Origin: Frigoribacterium sp. PvP032
Lineage (GTDB): Bacteria > Actinomycetota > Actinomycetes > Actinomycetales > Microbacteriaceae
NCBI RefSeq assembly: GCF_017833035.1
Contig: NZ_JAFIBM010000001.1
Coordinates: forward strand, 434,001 to 498,000
Direction of reading: 5' to 3'
Length of the DNA: 64,000 nt
Positions 16,279 through 25,116 of the stretch are shown here, one piece after another (the first letter of the stretch is position 1; the number at the start of each line of letters is the position of its first letter). A program made the position numbers and the translations under genes. Below the pieces are notes generated by a model. The model saw nothing but the letters and a program-made list of their open reading frames with translations. It had not been told where the DNA came from and made no database searches.

Positions 16279-18525
16279 ATGACGACCACGCAGCGCACCG
16301 CCTTCCGACCCGACGTCGAGGGGCTCAGGGCGATCGCCGTCCTCGTGGTGGTGGCCGAGCACCTCGTCGGGTGGCCGGCGGGCGGCTTCGTCGGGGTCGA
16401 CGTCTTCTTCGTCGTGTCCGGCTTCGTCATCACCGCGGTGCTGCTCGCCGAGCTCGACGCCGCGGGCAGCGTGTCGCTGACCGCGTTCTACGCTCGTCGC
16501 GCCCGGCGGGTGCTCCCCGCGGCCGGGGTCGTCGTCGGCGTGGTCGTGGTCGCGGCGTGGGTGCTGTGGCTGGCGCCGCGTGCCTGGGCGACCGTGCTCG
16601 ACGCGGTCGCCGCGGCGCTGTTCGTCGAGAACTGGCACCTCGTGGCCCTCGGCACCGACTACCTCGCCGCGGACGGGGCCGTCTCGCCCCTGCAGCACTT
16701 CTGGTCGCTGGCCGTCGAGGAGCAGTTCTACCTCGTCTGGCCCCTCCTCGTGATCGCGGTCGCGCTGGCGGTCCGCGTCCTGCGGAGGCCAGGGGCGGCC
16801 AGGGCCCTGCTCGCGGTCGTGTTCTCCGGCGTGCTGCTGGGCTCGGCCGTCTGGAGCGCCTGGCGCACGGACGTCGCACCGTCCGCCGCCTACTTCGACT
16901 CCGTCGGCCGTGCGTGGGAACTCGCGGCCGGCGGCCTGGCCGCGCTCGCCGTCCCCGTGGCACGTCGTGTCCCCGTGACCGTCCGCCGGGCGCTGACGCT
17001 CGTCGGGCAGCTCGTGATCGTCGGGTCGGCGCTGTTCGTCGGGTCCGCCCTGGCGAGCGGCTCGGAGGCGGCCGGCGCCGTGACGGCGTTCCCGTGGCCG
17101 TGGGCGCTGCTCCCCGTCCTGGGGACCGTCCTCGTCGTGACCGCGGGGTCGGGCACGCTCGGCCGTGTGGAGGCCGTTCTCGTCTCCCGACCTGCCCGGT
17201 GGGTCGGTCGGCGGTCGTACTCCCTCTACCTCTGGCACTTCCCCGTGATCGTCTTCGCCGCCTCCTTCGGGCTCGACGGCCCGGCGTGGGTCGTCGCCCA
17301 GCTGGCGCTGACCCTGGCGCTGACCGTCGCCTCCTACCGCCTGGTCGAGCAGCGCGTGCAGCGCTCCGGCTGGCTGCGGCGCGCTGCGCACCCGGCCCCG
17401 GCCTCGGCCCCGGCCTCGGACTCGGGGAGGCGCGGTGCCGGAGGGCCTGTCGCCCAGGCTGCGCTCGCGGTCCTGGTGGGCGTCGTCGTGATCGGGACCT
17501 CGGCGGCACAGCTCAGGGGGCCGGCGTGGCTGGTCGACCCCGCGGCTGCGCGCGAAGTGAGCTCGGCTGGCGCGCCCGGCTCGGCCGGGGCGCCCGAGGC
17601 ACCGGGTTCGCACGGTTCGCTCGGCGACGGCCCGGTCTCGTGGGACGCGGCGTCGCTCCGAGCTGCCCTCGACGCTGCCGTCTCAGGCTCGGGAGACGTC
17701 CCGGTCGACGTTCTCGACGAGGCCTTCTCGTCGTCGTCCGTGCCGCAGATCGGCCCCGGGGGGTGCCGCTACGACGTGGGGACCGCCCCGGACCTGCTCG
17801 AGCCGTGCCTGGCCGGACCGGCCTCCGCCGAGCACGTGGCCGTCGTGGTCGGCGACTCGATCGCCCTCAGCTGGATGCCTGCCGTCGTCGAGGCCCTCGG
17901 CCCGGGCTGGCGGGTGCTGGGGCTCGGCATCGGGAGCTGCTCGACCGTGGACGCCCGGTTCCACGGCGGGGACGGACGCACGGCCTTCGCCGACGAGTGC
18001 GCGCGCAGCCGCTCGCACCTCGCGGAGCTCGTCGAGCGCACCGCGCCCGATCTCGTCGTCACCTCGTCGAGCGCCGCGGGCGTCGAGCGCCTCCTGAGCG
18101 GCGCCGACGGGGCAGAGGCGGCCGCCGAGTGGCGGCGTGGCACGACGTCGGCGGTGGCGAGGCTCTCCCGAGCTGGCGACGGTGCTCGTGTCGTGGTCCT
18201 GGGGGCGCCTCCTCGAGGGGCCTCGCCTGCGGACTGCGCGACGCGCGCGACCCGTGCGGGGCTGTGCTCGACGCAGGTGGAGCCGCGGTCGATCGCGGCC
18301 GCTGCGGCCGAGGCCGCGGGCGTGGCGGACGCCCTGACGGCCGGAGTCGACGCCGACTGGGTCGACGTCACGGACTGGTTCACGTCGGCCGACGGGCTCG
18401 TGCCGGTGACGGCAGGGCCCCTCCTCGTCCGCTCGGACGCACAGCACCTCACCACGGAGATGTCGCGCTCGCTCGCGGGCCTCGTCCGCCCGCACCTCGT
18501 CCCGGGGGCAGCCGCCGGAGGCTGA
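16279..18525 (+). CDS. OatA-like membrane acyltransferase with C-terminal SGNH domain (paralogue 2)
   Basis: 748 residues with the same architecture as the divergent neighbour. The Acyl_transf_3 domain starts FRPDVEGLRAIAVLVVVAEH and includes FFVVSGFVIT and HFWSLAVEEQFYLVWPLL, with a second block at RRSYSLYLWHFPVIV. A Pro/Ala/Gly-rich linker of about 60 residues follows, then the SGNH domain with VVVGDSIALSW near 525 and RSDAQHLTTEM near 718 as the DxxH motif. ATG 16279 is chosen because the conserved FRPDVEGLRA sequence follows within ten residues. The two paralogues are clearly diverged (roughly half the residues alike by eye), so they may modify different sugars or positions. Confidence 0.88.
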   Translation: MTTTQRTAFRPDVEGLRAIAVLVVVAEHLVGWPAGGFVGVDVFFVVSGFVITAVLLAELDAAGSVSLTAFYARRARRVLPAAGVVVGVVVVAAWVLWLAPRAWATVLDAVAAALFVENWHLVALGTDYLAADGAVSPLQHFWSLAVEEQFYLVWPLLVIAVALAVRVLRRPGAARALLAVVFSGVLLGSAVWSAWRTDVAPSAAYFDSVGRAWELAAGGLAALAVPVARRVPVTVRRALTLVGQLVIVGSALFVGSALASGSEAAGAVTAFPWPWALLPVLGTVLVVTAGSGTLGRVEAVLVSRPARWVGRRSYSLYLWHFPVIVFAASFGLDGPAWVVAQLALTLALTVASYRLVEQRVQRSGWLRRAAHPAPASAPASDSGRRGAGGPVAQAALAVLVGVVVIGTSAAQLRGPAWLVDPAAAREVSSAGAPGSAGAPEAPGSHGSLGDGPVSWDAASLRAALDAAVSGSGDVPVDVLDEAFSSSSVPQIGPGGCRYDVGTAPDLLEPCLAGPASAEHVAVVVGDSIALSWMPAVVEALGPGWRVLGLGIGSCSTVDARFHGGDGRTAFADECARSRSHLAELVERTAPDLVVTSSSAAGVERLLSGADGAEAAAEWRRGTTSAVARLSRAGDGARVVVLGAPPRGASPADCATRATRAGLCSTQVEPRSIAAAAAEAAGVADALTAGVDADWVDVTDWFTSADGLVPVTAGPLLVRSDAQHLTTEMSRSLAGLVRPHLVPGAAAGG

Positions 18526-19044
18526 CGCCCGCGGGCACGGCGGGGCCGCGCCCGTGAGCACGACGGGGCCGCGCCGAGAGGTGCCGTCGCCCGGCGCGAG
18601 CTTTCGACGTGTCCGTGTGGCCCGCCGTCCCCTGCGCGAGCCCGTTGAGCACGCGTGAGGCGCGCGGGTTCGGCGGGTCGCTGTCGTCGGTGGCGGGTCC
18701 GCGGCCGCCCGCCGTGCACAGCGGGAACCCGCCGCACCCGCGGGCAGCCCGCCGCACGCGCGTGGCACGCGCGTGTGGGGCACGCGCCTGGCGCCCGCCG
18801 CACGCGAGTGGCGGCCGCCGCACGCGCGGGGCAGCCGCCGCACGTGCGTGAGGGCCGCCGCGCGTTCGGGAGCTGCAGGGGTTCGGCGGGTCGCTGTCGT
18901 CGGTGGCGGGTCAGCGCCCGCCCGCCGTGCACGACGGGAACCCGCCGTGCACGACGGGAACCCGCCGCACCCGCGGGGAGCCCGCCGCACGTGCGTGAGG
19001 CCCGCCGTGCACCACGGGGACCCGCCGACATCGGCGGTGACGGG
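18526..19044. repeat. GC-rich repeat block between convergent genes
   Basis: 519 bp with no credible gene. It consists of degenerate units built on CCCGCCGCAC and CCCGCCGTGCAC. A segment starting GTTCGGCGGGTCGCTGTCGT occurs at 18668 and again at 18881 (offset 213 bp), and both copies run into CCGCCCGCCGTGCA. Short direct repeats follow (GTGCACGACGGGAACCCGCC twice, at about 18927 and 18947). It separates the acyltransferase gene from the convergent polymerase gene. Confidence 0.75.
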
Positions 19045-20526
19045 TCAGGGGCGGGTCGCCGCCCGGCGTCCGTGGCCCGGGTCGGGGAGATCGATCCCGG
19101 ACGCCGCCGGATCGGATGCCGCAGCGCGCACGCGCGGACTCTGAGCCGATGCGCCCGAGACCCCCGCGCTGACCGTGCTGGCCGCACTCGGCGCCCCGAC
19201 CGCGCTGGCCGCGCTCGCCGCGCCGACCGTGCGGGCAGGGCCTGTGGTGGCGACGACACCGTCGACGGCCGAGGACTCGTGCCGGCCGTCCTCGCCGCGC
19301 CGCCAGCCTCGGTCGGAGAGGCAGACCACCACGGTGAGCAGCAGCACCATCGTCGTCATCTTGAAGAAGTCGAAGGTCATCAGCGCCGACGCGAAGACGA
19401 TCAGGCCCGCACGCACGTCGCGACCTCCGCGGACGGCCGCGACGACGAAGAGCGCGACGACGAGCCCGGCCCCGACGAGCCCCTGGGTGGCGAGCGACGA
19501 CAACAGCTGGTTGTCGACGACGTTGAAGCCGGTGCCGAAGAAGTAGCCCTGGGCGAAGAGACGGCTCTCGCTCGACTCCCCGCTGCCGAAGAGCGCCTCG
19601 GCGGCGGGGCGGCCGATGAGCCGGGGCACAGCGGCCAGGTGGCCGGAGCGGTTGAGGAACGACCCGGACGACAACAGGGCGTCCACGGTCTGGGCGATGA
19701 CCGTCCAGCTGACGAGTGTGATCGCCGCGGCGGCGGCGGCCAGGACGGCGCCGCGCTGCCAGGTCGCCGCACGCCGCGAGCTCAGGAGGAGGTAGGCGAG
19801 CGCGAGGACCGCGGCGACGACCGCGCTCCGCGACCCCGACAGGACGACGCAGGTGCACAGCAGGGCGAACGCGGACCAGCGTGTGCCGGGCCCCCGTCGG
19901 TGCCAGGTGGTCAGCAGCAGCACGAGCCCCACCAGCAGCAGTGTGCCGTAGGGCAGGGCGTGCGACATCGTGCCCTGGACACGGACGAGGTCGCCGCCGA
20001 GGAGGTGGTTCTCGTTCCACAGCCCGCGTCCGGTCGCATAGACCTTGTAGCCCCAGAGCAGCGGCGCGCCGCGGGCGAACTCGACCAGGCCGGCGAGCGC
20101 CTGGAGCACCGCGACGACGACGACTCCGTCGACCAGGCGACGACGGTCGGCGGGGCTCGCCTGGCTGAGCACCAGCACCACGAGACCGGAGAGCAGCGCC
20201 ATGCGCAGGACGAGGCCGAGCCCCGCCGGGTAGGCGACGAACGTGATGAGCGAGGCGCTGGCGAACAGCGCCACGAGCACCAGGGGGGCGGCCGTGACGT
20301 GGATCGCCGCCCCGCCGCGCGGCGAGGCGGCCGTCAAGAGCAGGAGCACCAGGGTCGCGACGACGACGGCGTCGCACACCGGCTGGGGCACCAGCGGCGA
20401 CCAGGCGAAGCAGTGCACGCCGAGCACCAGCGCGACGACCGTGCCGCGGAGGACGTCACGACGCACCATCCTGGCCAGCACGAAGAACAGGGGGACGGCG
20501 AGGCCGCCGGCCGCCGCCGCGAGCAT
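19045..20526 (-). CDS. O-antigen ligase / polysaccharide polymerase-like membrane protein
   Basis: 493 residues with about eleven hydrophobic segments up to residue 420. The central block with ALLCTCVVLSGSRSAVVAAVLALAYLL is the conserved helix pair of the Wzy_C/O-antigen ligase family, preceded by a large loop (GYKVYATGRGLWNENHLLGG) and followed by a second one (RLIGRPAAEALFGSGES). The last ~70 residues are Ala/Ser/Val-rich low complexity. It is the last gene of the polysaccharide operon; its ATG (20526) overlaps the stop of the flippase gene by one base. It probably polymerises or transfers lipid-linked repeat units on the outer face of the membrane. Confidence 0.8.
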   Translation of the reverse strand: MLAAAAGGLAVPLFFVLARMVRRDVLRGTVVALVLGVHCFAWSPLVPQPVCDAVVVATLVLLLLTAASPRGGAAIHVTAAPLVLVALFASASLITFVAYPAGLGLVLRMALLSGLVVLVLSQASPADRRRLVDGVVVVAVLQALAGLVEFARGAPLLWGYKVYATGRGLWNENHLLGGDLVRVQGTMSHALPYGTLLLVGLVLLLTTWHRRGPGTRWSAFALLCTCVVLSGSRSAVVAAVLALAYLLLSSRRAATWQRGAVLAAAAAAITLVSWTVIAQTVDALLSSGSFLNRSGHLAAVPRLIGRPAAEALFGSGESSESRLFAQGYFFGTGFNVVDNQLLSSLATQGLVGAGLVVALFVVAAVRGGRDVRAGLIVFASALMTFDFFKMTTMVLLLTVVVCLSDRGWRRGEDGRHESSAVDGVVATTGPARTVGAASAASAVGAPSAASTVSAGVSGASAQSPRVRAAASDPAASGIDLPDPGHGRRAATRP

Positions 20527-21833
20527 CACGAGCCCATGCCCCGGTGGGAAAAGAGGGCCGTGACGGGCACACCGTGCGCCCGGGCGGCGCCCTGTCGTGC
20601 GGCGGTCTCGAGGCGGACCCGTGCCCGGCCCTGCAACGCGCGCCGCAGGTGTGCGCCCTGCACGGCTGCTCCGACGCCCTCGGCGAGGACGAGGGCGAGC
20701 ACGGCGCCGACGGCCCCGCCCGTCGCGCCCCCCAGCACGAGCGCCGGCAGGCCCACCAGGGCCGCGGCGGTGACGGCGGCGGTGATGCGCTCGGCCTCGC
20801 CGAGCGAGACGAGGCCGAGTGCGGTGCCCCGGGAGACGGACATCACGAGCAGCAGCGCGGCGACCGCGACGAGGAGGGGCGTCTCGAGCGCGACGGTCCC
20901 GCTGAACAACACGGGCGCGACGACGGGCATCAGCAGGACGAAGCACGCCGCCGCGACGGTGCCGGCGACCGTGTTGAGGAGGATCGCGACGACGACACGG
21001 CGTGTCCGCTCGGACGCCGGTGCGGAGCCGAGCCAGTTCTGCAGACGGGCCGGGAGTGCCCCGAGCACGGCGAAGCCCATGCGCATCGGACGGTCCGCAG
21101 CCGAGAACGCCGCCACGGCGGCCGGGGAGACCAGGCCGAGCACCGCGGCCGGCAGCATCGTGTAGACGGTGCTGATCGCGCGGCCGCGGAGGATCGTGAC
21201 CCGTGTGCCGACGATCCGGGGCGCAGAACGGACCGCGTGGAGCGAGGGCAGGGCTGGGAGGCGCCCCACGAGGGAGGCGACCGTCACGCTCACGACGGGG
21301 ACCACCAGGAGGAGCAGCCCGTAGACGACGAGGCCGGCGCCGGCCGTCATCGCGGCGGCGGCGACGAGCAGGAGCGCGACTCGGGGCAGGGCGTCTGAGA
21401 CGAGCGACGCTCCTGGTCTGCCGGCCCCGATGAAGAACCAGGCCGGCGACGCGGCACCGGTCAGCACCGTGCCGCCCGCGACGAGGGCCGCGGCGAGCGC
21501 GTGCTCGCCCACGACGAGCGCGGCGACCAGGCCGCACGCCGGCGCGACGACGGAGGCGGCGACGAGCTTGGCCGCGAGGCCCGCCTCCCACAGCTCTCGG
21601 CGTCCCTCGGCGTCGGCCCGGGCGACGGCCTGCACCTGGTCGAGCGACCAGCCGAGCTCGGCCACGACGTGGCCGGCGCCGCCGACGGCGAGCGCCACCG
21701 CGACGGCGGCCCAGCCGGCCGCCCCCGCGGTCGCCGTGACGGCCGGCATCACGAGCACGGGAGCGAGCGAGGCGACGAGAGGCGCGAGGACGAACAGGCC
21801 GAGGTGGCGCGCCTGTGCCGCGGCGCGCCTCAT
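20526..21833 (-). CDS. Polysaccharide flippase-like (MOP superfamily) membrane protein
   Basis: 435 residues with about twelve hydrophobic helices from residue 10 onward (LGLFVLAPLVASLAPVLVMPA, AAVAVALAVGGAGHVVAELGW, PLLVAVAALLLVMSVSRG). Size, helix count and position fit a Wzx-type lipid-linked oligosaccharide flippase. Motif conservation in this family is poor, so the call rests partly on the operon. ATG 21833 overlaps the stop of the glycosyltransferase gene by 4 nt, and its own stop overlaps the polymerase start by 1 nt, indicating tight translational coupling. Confidence 0.72.
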   Translation of the reverse strand: MRRAAAQARHLGLFVLAPLVASLAPVLVMPAVTATAGAAGWAAVAVALAVGGAGHVVAELGWSLDQVQAVARADAEGRRELWEAGLAAKLVAASVVAPACGLVAALVVGEHALAAALVAGGTVLTGAASPAWFFIGAGRPGASLVSDALPRVALLLVAAAAMTAGAGLVVYGLLLLVVPVVSVTVASLVGRLPALPSLHAVRSAPRIVGTRVTILRGRAISTVYTMLPAAVLGLVSPAAVAAFSAADRPMRMGFAVLGALPARLQNWLGSAPASERTRRVVVAILLNTVAGTVAAACFVLLMPVVAPVLFSGTVALETPLLVAVAALLLVMSVSRGTALGLVSLGEAERITAAVTAAALVGLPALVLGGATGGAVGAVLALVLAEGVGAAVQGAHLRRALQGRARVRLETAARQGAARAHGVPVTALFSHRGMGS

Positions 21834-22894
21834 CGGGGGGACCGCACGGCCAGGCGGGACCAGCCGAGCCGGACCACCTCGGCGAGCCGTCTGTCGACGT
21901 CGGGCACGGCGCGCGACGCGGCGACGGGGTCGACCGAGCACAGCGCGTCGGCGAGCGACGCCGCCGACCCCGGCGCGGTCGTGACGAGCAGGGGCCCGGC
22001 GGCCTCGGCGATCTCGGCCAGGGCCGGCGTCTCGGCGGTGACGACGACGCGTCCGCACGAGAGCCCCTGCCACACCTTGTTCGCGATGACGGAGCGCGCC
22101 TTCTCGGACGACCCGAAGATGCCCAGGGCGACGTCGGCGGAGGCGATGAGGCCGGCCAGCTCGCTCTCGGGCACCGGCCCCAGGAAGGTGCAGAGGCCGT
22201 CGAGGCCTCGTTCTCGGACGGCGTGCTCGGTCGCCGCGCGGGTGCCGCCGTCGCCGACGAGGGTGAGGTGCACGTCGCGGCGGCCCACGGTCAGGGCCAG
22301 GGCCTCGACCACGAGGTCGAGCCCGTGCAGGGGGATGTAGTTGCCGTACCAGAGCAAGTGGAGCGTCTCGCCGGGACCGCGGGGCGGGACCGCGACGGCC
22401 CAGTCGGGCGCGCCCACCGGCAGCGCGACGACGCGGGTCCGGACGGCGGCGCGGCTCGCGGCCGCCCGGCGCGCCCTGACATCGGTGTCGACGAGCCAGA
22501 CGTGGGCGGCGCGGAGCGCGAGTTCGTCCTGGAGGCGGAGGGCACTTGCGCGCAGCGAGCCGGGGCGCACGCGGCCCCAGTCGCCGACCTCGGTCTCGTG
22601 CAGGCCGACGAAGCCGTCGACCACCACCGTCGACCGGGTGAGCCTGCCGACCACGCCCACGTACGGGGCGTGCGCCAGGCGCAGCTCGCTCAGCACGACG
22701 ACGTCGTGCCGCAGACAGCCCCTGGCGAGGCGGACGACGTCGCGGAGGAGGCGCAGGGCGCGCGGGCCCCCACGGCTCGCCGTCAGCACGGTCACCTCGC
22801 ACCCCTCGGCGCGGAGGTGCTCGCGGAGGCGGCGGTTGCGCGGGTAGGACGTGTCGTGGACCCGGTACTGCAGCACGCGCAGGGGGCGGCTCAT
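21830..22894 (-). CDS. Group 1 (GT4-like) glycosyltransferase
   Basis: 354-residue GT-B glycosyltransferase. The N-terminal Rossmann domain starts LRVLQYRVHDTSYPRNRRLREHL. The C-terminal nucleotide-sugar domain holds LHLLWYGNYIPLHGLDLVVEAL, LTLVGDGGTR, TFLGPVPESELAGLIASADVALGIFG and the EX7E-like region around SEKARSVIANKVWQGLSCGRVVVTAE. The order of these elements is typical of GT4 enzymes that add sugars to lipid-linked intermediates. It overlaps the phosphatase gene upstream and the flippase gene downstream by 4 nt each. Donor and acceptor cannot be told. Confidence 0.87.
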   Translation of the reverse strand: MSRPLRVLQYRVHDTSYPRNRRLREHLRAEGCEVTVLTASRGGPRALRLLRDVVRLARGCLRHDVVVLSELRLAHAPYVGVVGRLTRSTVVVDGFVGLHETEVGDWGRVRPGSLRASALRLQDELALRAAHVWLVDTDVRARRAAASRAAVRTRVVALPVGAPDWAVAVPPRGPGETLHLLWYGNYIPLHGLDLVVEALALTVGRRDVHLTLVGDGGTRAATEHAVRERGLDGLCTFLGPVPESELAGLIASADVALGIFGSSEKARSVIANKVWQGLSCGRVVVTAETPALAEIAEAAGPLLVTTAPGSAASLADALCSVDPVAASRAVPDVDRRLAEVVRLGWSRLAVRSPR

Positions 22895-23484
22895 CGTGAG
22901 CCCGCCGACCTGTGCAGCCAGCGCGAGACCGACTCCACGGCTGTCCCGACGAGGAGGTGCGCTGCGTCGTAGGCGCGCTCGTCGCGGCCCCAGGGGTCGG
23001 GGACGTCGTCGAGGTCGGGAGCCGAGGGGGGCACGGTCGAGCCGCGCTCGGCGACGGCGAGCCGGACGGCCTCGCGGAGCCGCCCCTCGGCGTCGGGGGC
23101 GGCGGACCGGGCCTCGTCGGCGATCACGTCGCCGTGCTGCCCGACGACGCGGGCGAGCTCGAGCAGGGTCATCGCTTGGCGGACGACGCGCGGGTGCAGC
23201 TCGATGGCGGCCCGTCGGTGCTCGCGGGCGAGGCCGAGCACCAGGTCGGCGCCCGCGAGGTGCTCGACGGTGACCTGTGCAGCGACGTGGGCCGGGTCGA
23301 GCCCCGCCGCGGCGACGGCGACGGACACGTGCGGTGCCATGGGCTCGCCCACCACGGCCCGGGTGCCGGCGCTCGTGACGACGACGGGGAGGTCGGCGAG
23401 GCGGTCGCGGAGCAGCACCTCGGCGAGGGGAGATCGGCAGATGTTGCCGGTGCAGAGCACGAGCAGGGCGACGGGGGCGGTCAT
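22891..23484 (-). CDS. Low-molecular-weight protein-tyrosine phosphatase
   Basis: 197-residue cytosolic phosphatase. The P-loop CTGNICRSPLAEVLL (C11-X5-R17-S18) stands right at the N-terminus as in all LMW-PTPs, and the general acid Asp lies in DVPDPWG near residue 165. It should dephosphorylate the C-terminal tyrosine cluster of the tyrosine autokinase encoded immediately upstream, as in Wzb/Wzc pairs. ATG 23484 overlaps the kinase stop by one base and the gene's own stop overlaps the glycosyltransferase start by 4 nt. It is slightly longer than the 150-residue norm because of a C-terminal extension. Confidence 0.92.
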   Translation of the reverse strand: MTAPVALLVLCTGNICRSPLAEVLLRDRLADLPVVVTSAGTRAVVGEPMAPHVSVAVAAAGLDPAHVAAQVTVEHLAGADLVLGLAREHRRAAIELHPRVVRQAMTLLELARVVGQHGDVIADEARSAAPDAEGRLREAVRLAVAERGSTVPPSAPDLDDVPDPWGRDERAYDAAHLLVGTAVESVSRWLHRSAGSR

Positions 23485-24983
23485 CACGAGGAGGTCGTCA
23501 GGCCGGCGGTGCCGGCGGGGACTGCCTGGACCGCGGGGACGGCGGTGCCGCGATCGCCGCGTCGGCCCGACCCCGGCAGCACGTCGACCGCCGTCGGCAC
23601 GGTCGCCGTCGTCGGCGAGTCGCCGTAGTACGACTCGTAGCTCGTGTAGCCGTACGCGGCGGCCCCCTTGGCGGGGACCATGGTCAACACGATGCCGAGC
23701 ACCCTGCTGCCGACGCGGTCGAGCACGCCCAGGGCGTGCGTGAGCTGCCCGCCGGTGACCCGGCCGGCCCCGACGACCACGATGGTGCCCGAGGTCATCG
23801 TGCTGATGACGGCGGCGTCGGTCACGGGGAGGAGAGGCGGGGCGTCGATGATGACGTGGTCGAAGGTCGCGGTCAGCTCGTCGACGAGGGCGGCCATGGC
23901 GCGGGAGCCGAGAAGCTCGCTCGGGTTCGGCGGCGTGGTGCCGGCCGCGAGCACGGACAGGCGTCCACGGCCCCAGGGCTGGAGCACGTCCACGAGCTCG
24001 GTCCGCCCGATCAGCACGTCGGTGAGGCCCACCGCCCCGTCGAGGCCCATCACCTCGGCGAGCCGGGGGCGCCTCAGGTCGCCGTCGACGACGACGACGC
24101 TGGCGCCGGTCTCGGCGATGGCGATGGCGAGGTTCGCGCTCGTCGTCGACTTGCCCTCTGAGGGCAGCGCAGAGGTGAGCACGACGCTGCGGCCGTGCGT
24201 GTCGACGTCGAGGAACTGCAGGTTGGTGCGGAGGCTGCGGAAGGCCTCGGCACGGGGGCTGCGGGGGTCGGTGTGCACGAAGAGCGGGCGAGAGACGACG
24301 GTGGCGTCGTAGCCGACGGCGCCGATCACGGCGGCGTCGGTGACCTGTGCCACGTCGGCGAGGCCGCGGATCTTCGTGTCCAGCACGGCTCGGAGGGCCG
24401 CTCCGGCGAGGCCGAGCACGAGGCCGCCGAGCAGGCCGAGGCCGAGGGTGGTGGCCAGCCGCGGGCTCGCCGGATCGGTCGGCGCGGAGGCCGGCTCGAT
24501 GGTCTCGACCCTGACGGGAGTCGGCCCCCCGCCGACCGGCAGCTCGAGCTCGTCGGCCACGACCGTCGTGAAGCTGGCCCCGACGGCGGCGGCGATGCGC
24601 TGGGCGACCGCGGGGTCGCTGTCCACGGCCGACACGACCACGATCACCGTGTTGGCCGGTGAGGTCGCCGTGACCCGCGAGGCGAGCTCGGTCGTGCTCG
24701 TGTCGAGCCCCAGCTCGTCGATGACCGGCTGGAGCACCCGTGCGCTCGTGGCCACGGCGAGGTACGACGTCACCTTCTGCTGGGCGGCGCTGCTGCCCTG
24801 CACGATCTCCTGTGCGCTCGACTGGTCGACGCCCTGGACGGACACGAACACCTGCGTCGTCGAGACCCAGGAGGCGGGCAGCAGCACGAGGGCGAGGACG
24901 CCCGCCCCGAGGCCGAGGAGCACCCCGGCCGCGACGAGCGACCATCCCTTGCGCACGATGCGGACGTAGTCGGAGAGCTCCAT
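23484..24983 (-). CDS. Polysaccharide co-polymerase / tyrosine autokinase (Wzz-BY-kinase fusion)
   Basis: 499-residue bacterial tyrosine kinase. The N-terminal Wzz domain (ELSDYVRIVRKGW onward) is bounded by transmembrane helices near 16-36 and 178-200. The cytoplasmic BY-kinase domain follows, with Walker A SALPSEGKSTTSANLA (271-286), Walker A' VVVVDGDLRRPRL (296-308) and Walker B VIIDAPPLL (about 375). A tyrosine cluster (AYGYTSYESYYGDS) near 450-463 is the usual autophosphorylation site. It is the first gene of the exopolysaccharide operon and should control chain length together with the adjacent phosphatase. The start is ATG 24983, behind CGAGGATC. Confidence 0.92.
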   Translation of the reverse strand: MELSDYVRIVRKGWSLVAAGVLLGLGAGVLALVLLPASWVSTTQVFVSVQGVDQSSAQEIVQGSSAAQQKVTSYLAVATSARVLQPVIDELGLDTSTTELASRVTATSPANTVIVVVSAVDSDPAVAQRIAAAVGASFTTVVADELELPVGGGPTPVRVETIEPASAPTDPASPRLATTLGLGLLGGLVLGLAGAALRAVLDTKIRGLADVAQVTDAAVIGAVGYDATVVSRPLFVHTDPRSPRAEAFRSLRTNLQFLDVDTHGRSVVLTSALPSEGKSTTSANLAIAIAETGASVVVVDGDLRRPRLAEVMGLDGAVGLTDVLIGRTELVDVLQPWGRGRLSVLAAGTTPPNPSELLGSRAMAALVDELTATFDHVIIDAPPLLPVTDAAVISTMTSGTIVVVGAGRVTGGQLTHALGVLDRVGSRVLGIVLTMVPAKGAAAYGYTSYESYYGDSPTTATVPTAVDVLPGSGRRGDRGTAVPAVQAVPAGTAGLTTSS

Positions 24984-25049
24984 GTGATCCTCGCTTCGGG
25001 GCGACGGCCCGCCGACGATCATCGACTGGGGCACGCTCAGTGCGGGATC

Positions 25050-25077
25050 AATCTAACATTTCTCATTCAGATGTCAA
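25050..25077 (-). promoter_or_regulatory. Near-consensus sigma-70 promoter of the polysaccharide operon
   Basis: On the minus strand a perfect TTGACA (25077-25072) is followed by 16 bases and TAGATT (25055-25050). Transcription would begin near 25043, giving a leader of about 60 nt before the kinase ATG. It is one of the strongest promoter matches in the window and sits in a local AT-rich patch. Confidence 0.75.
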
Positions 25078-25116
25078 TGGTCGGGCCGGGGTCGGGTCCC
25101 GGCCGTCGGCTCGCCG

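Noticed and set aside
16279-18525. A start about 500 bp further upstream for the second acyltransferase
   Set aside because: That extension would overlap the divergent paralogue and has no homology-like features; the conserved membrane domain begins right after ATG 16279.
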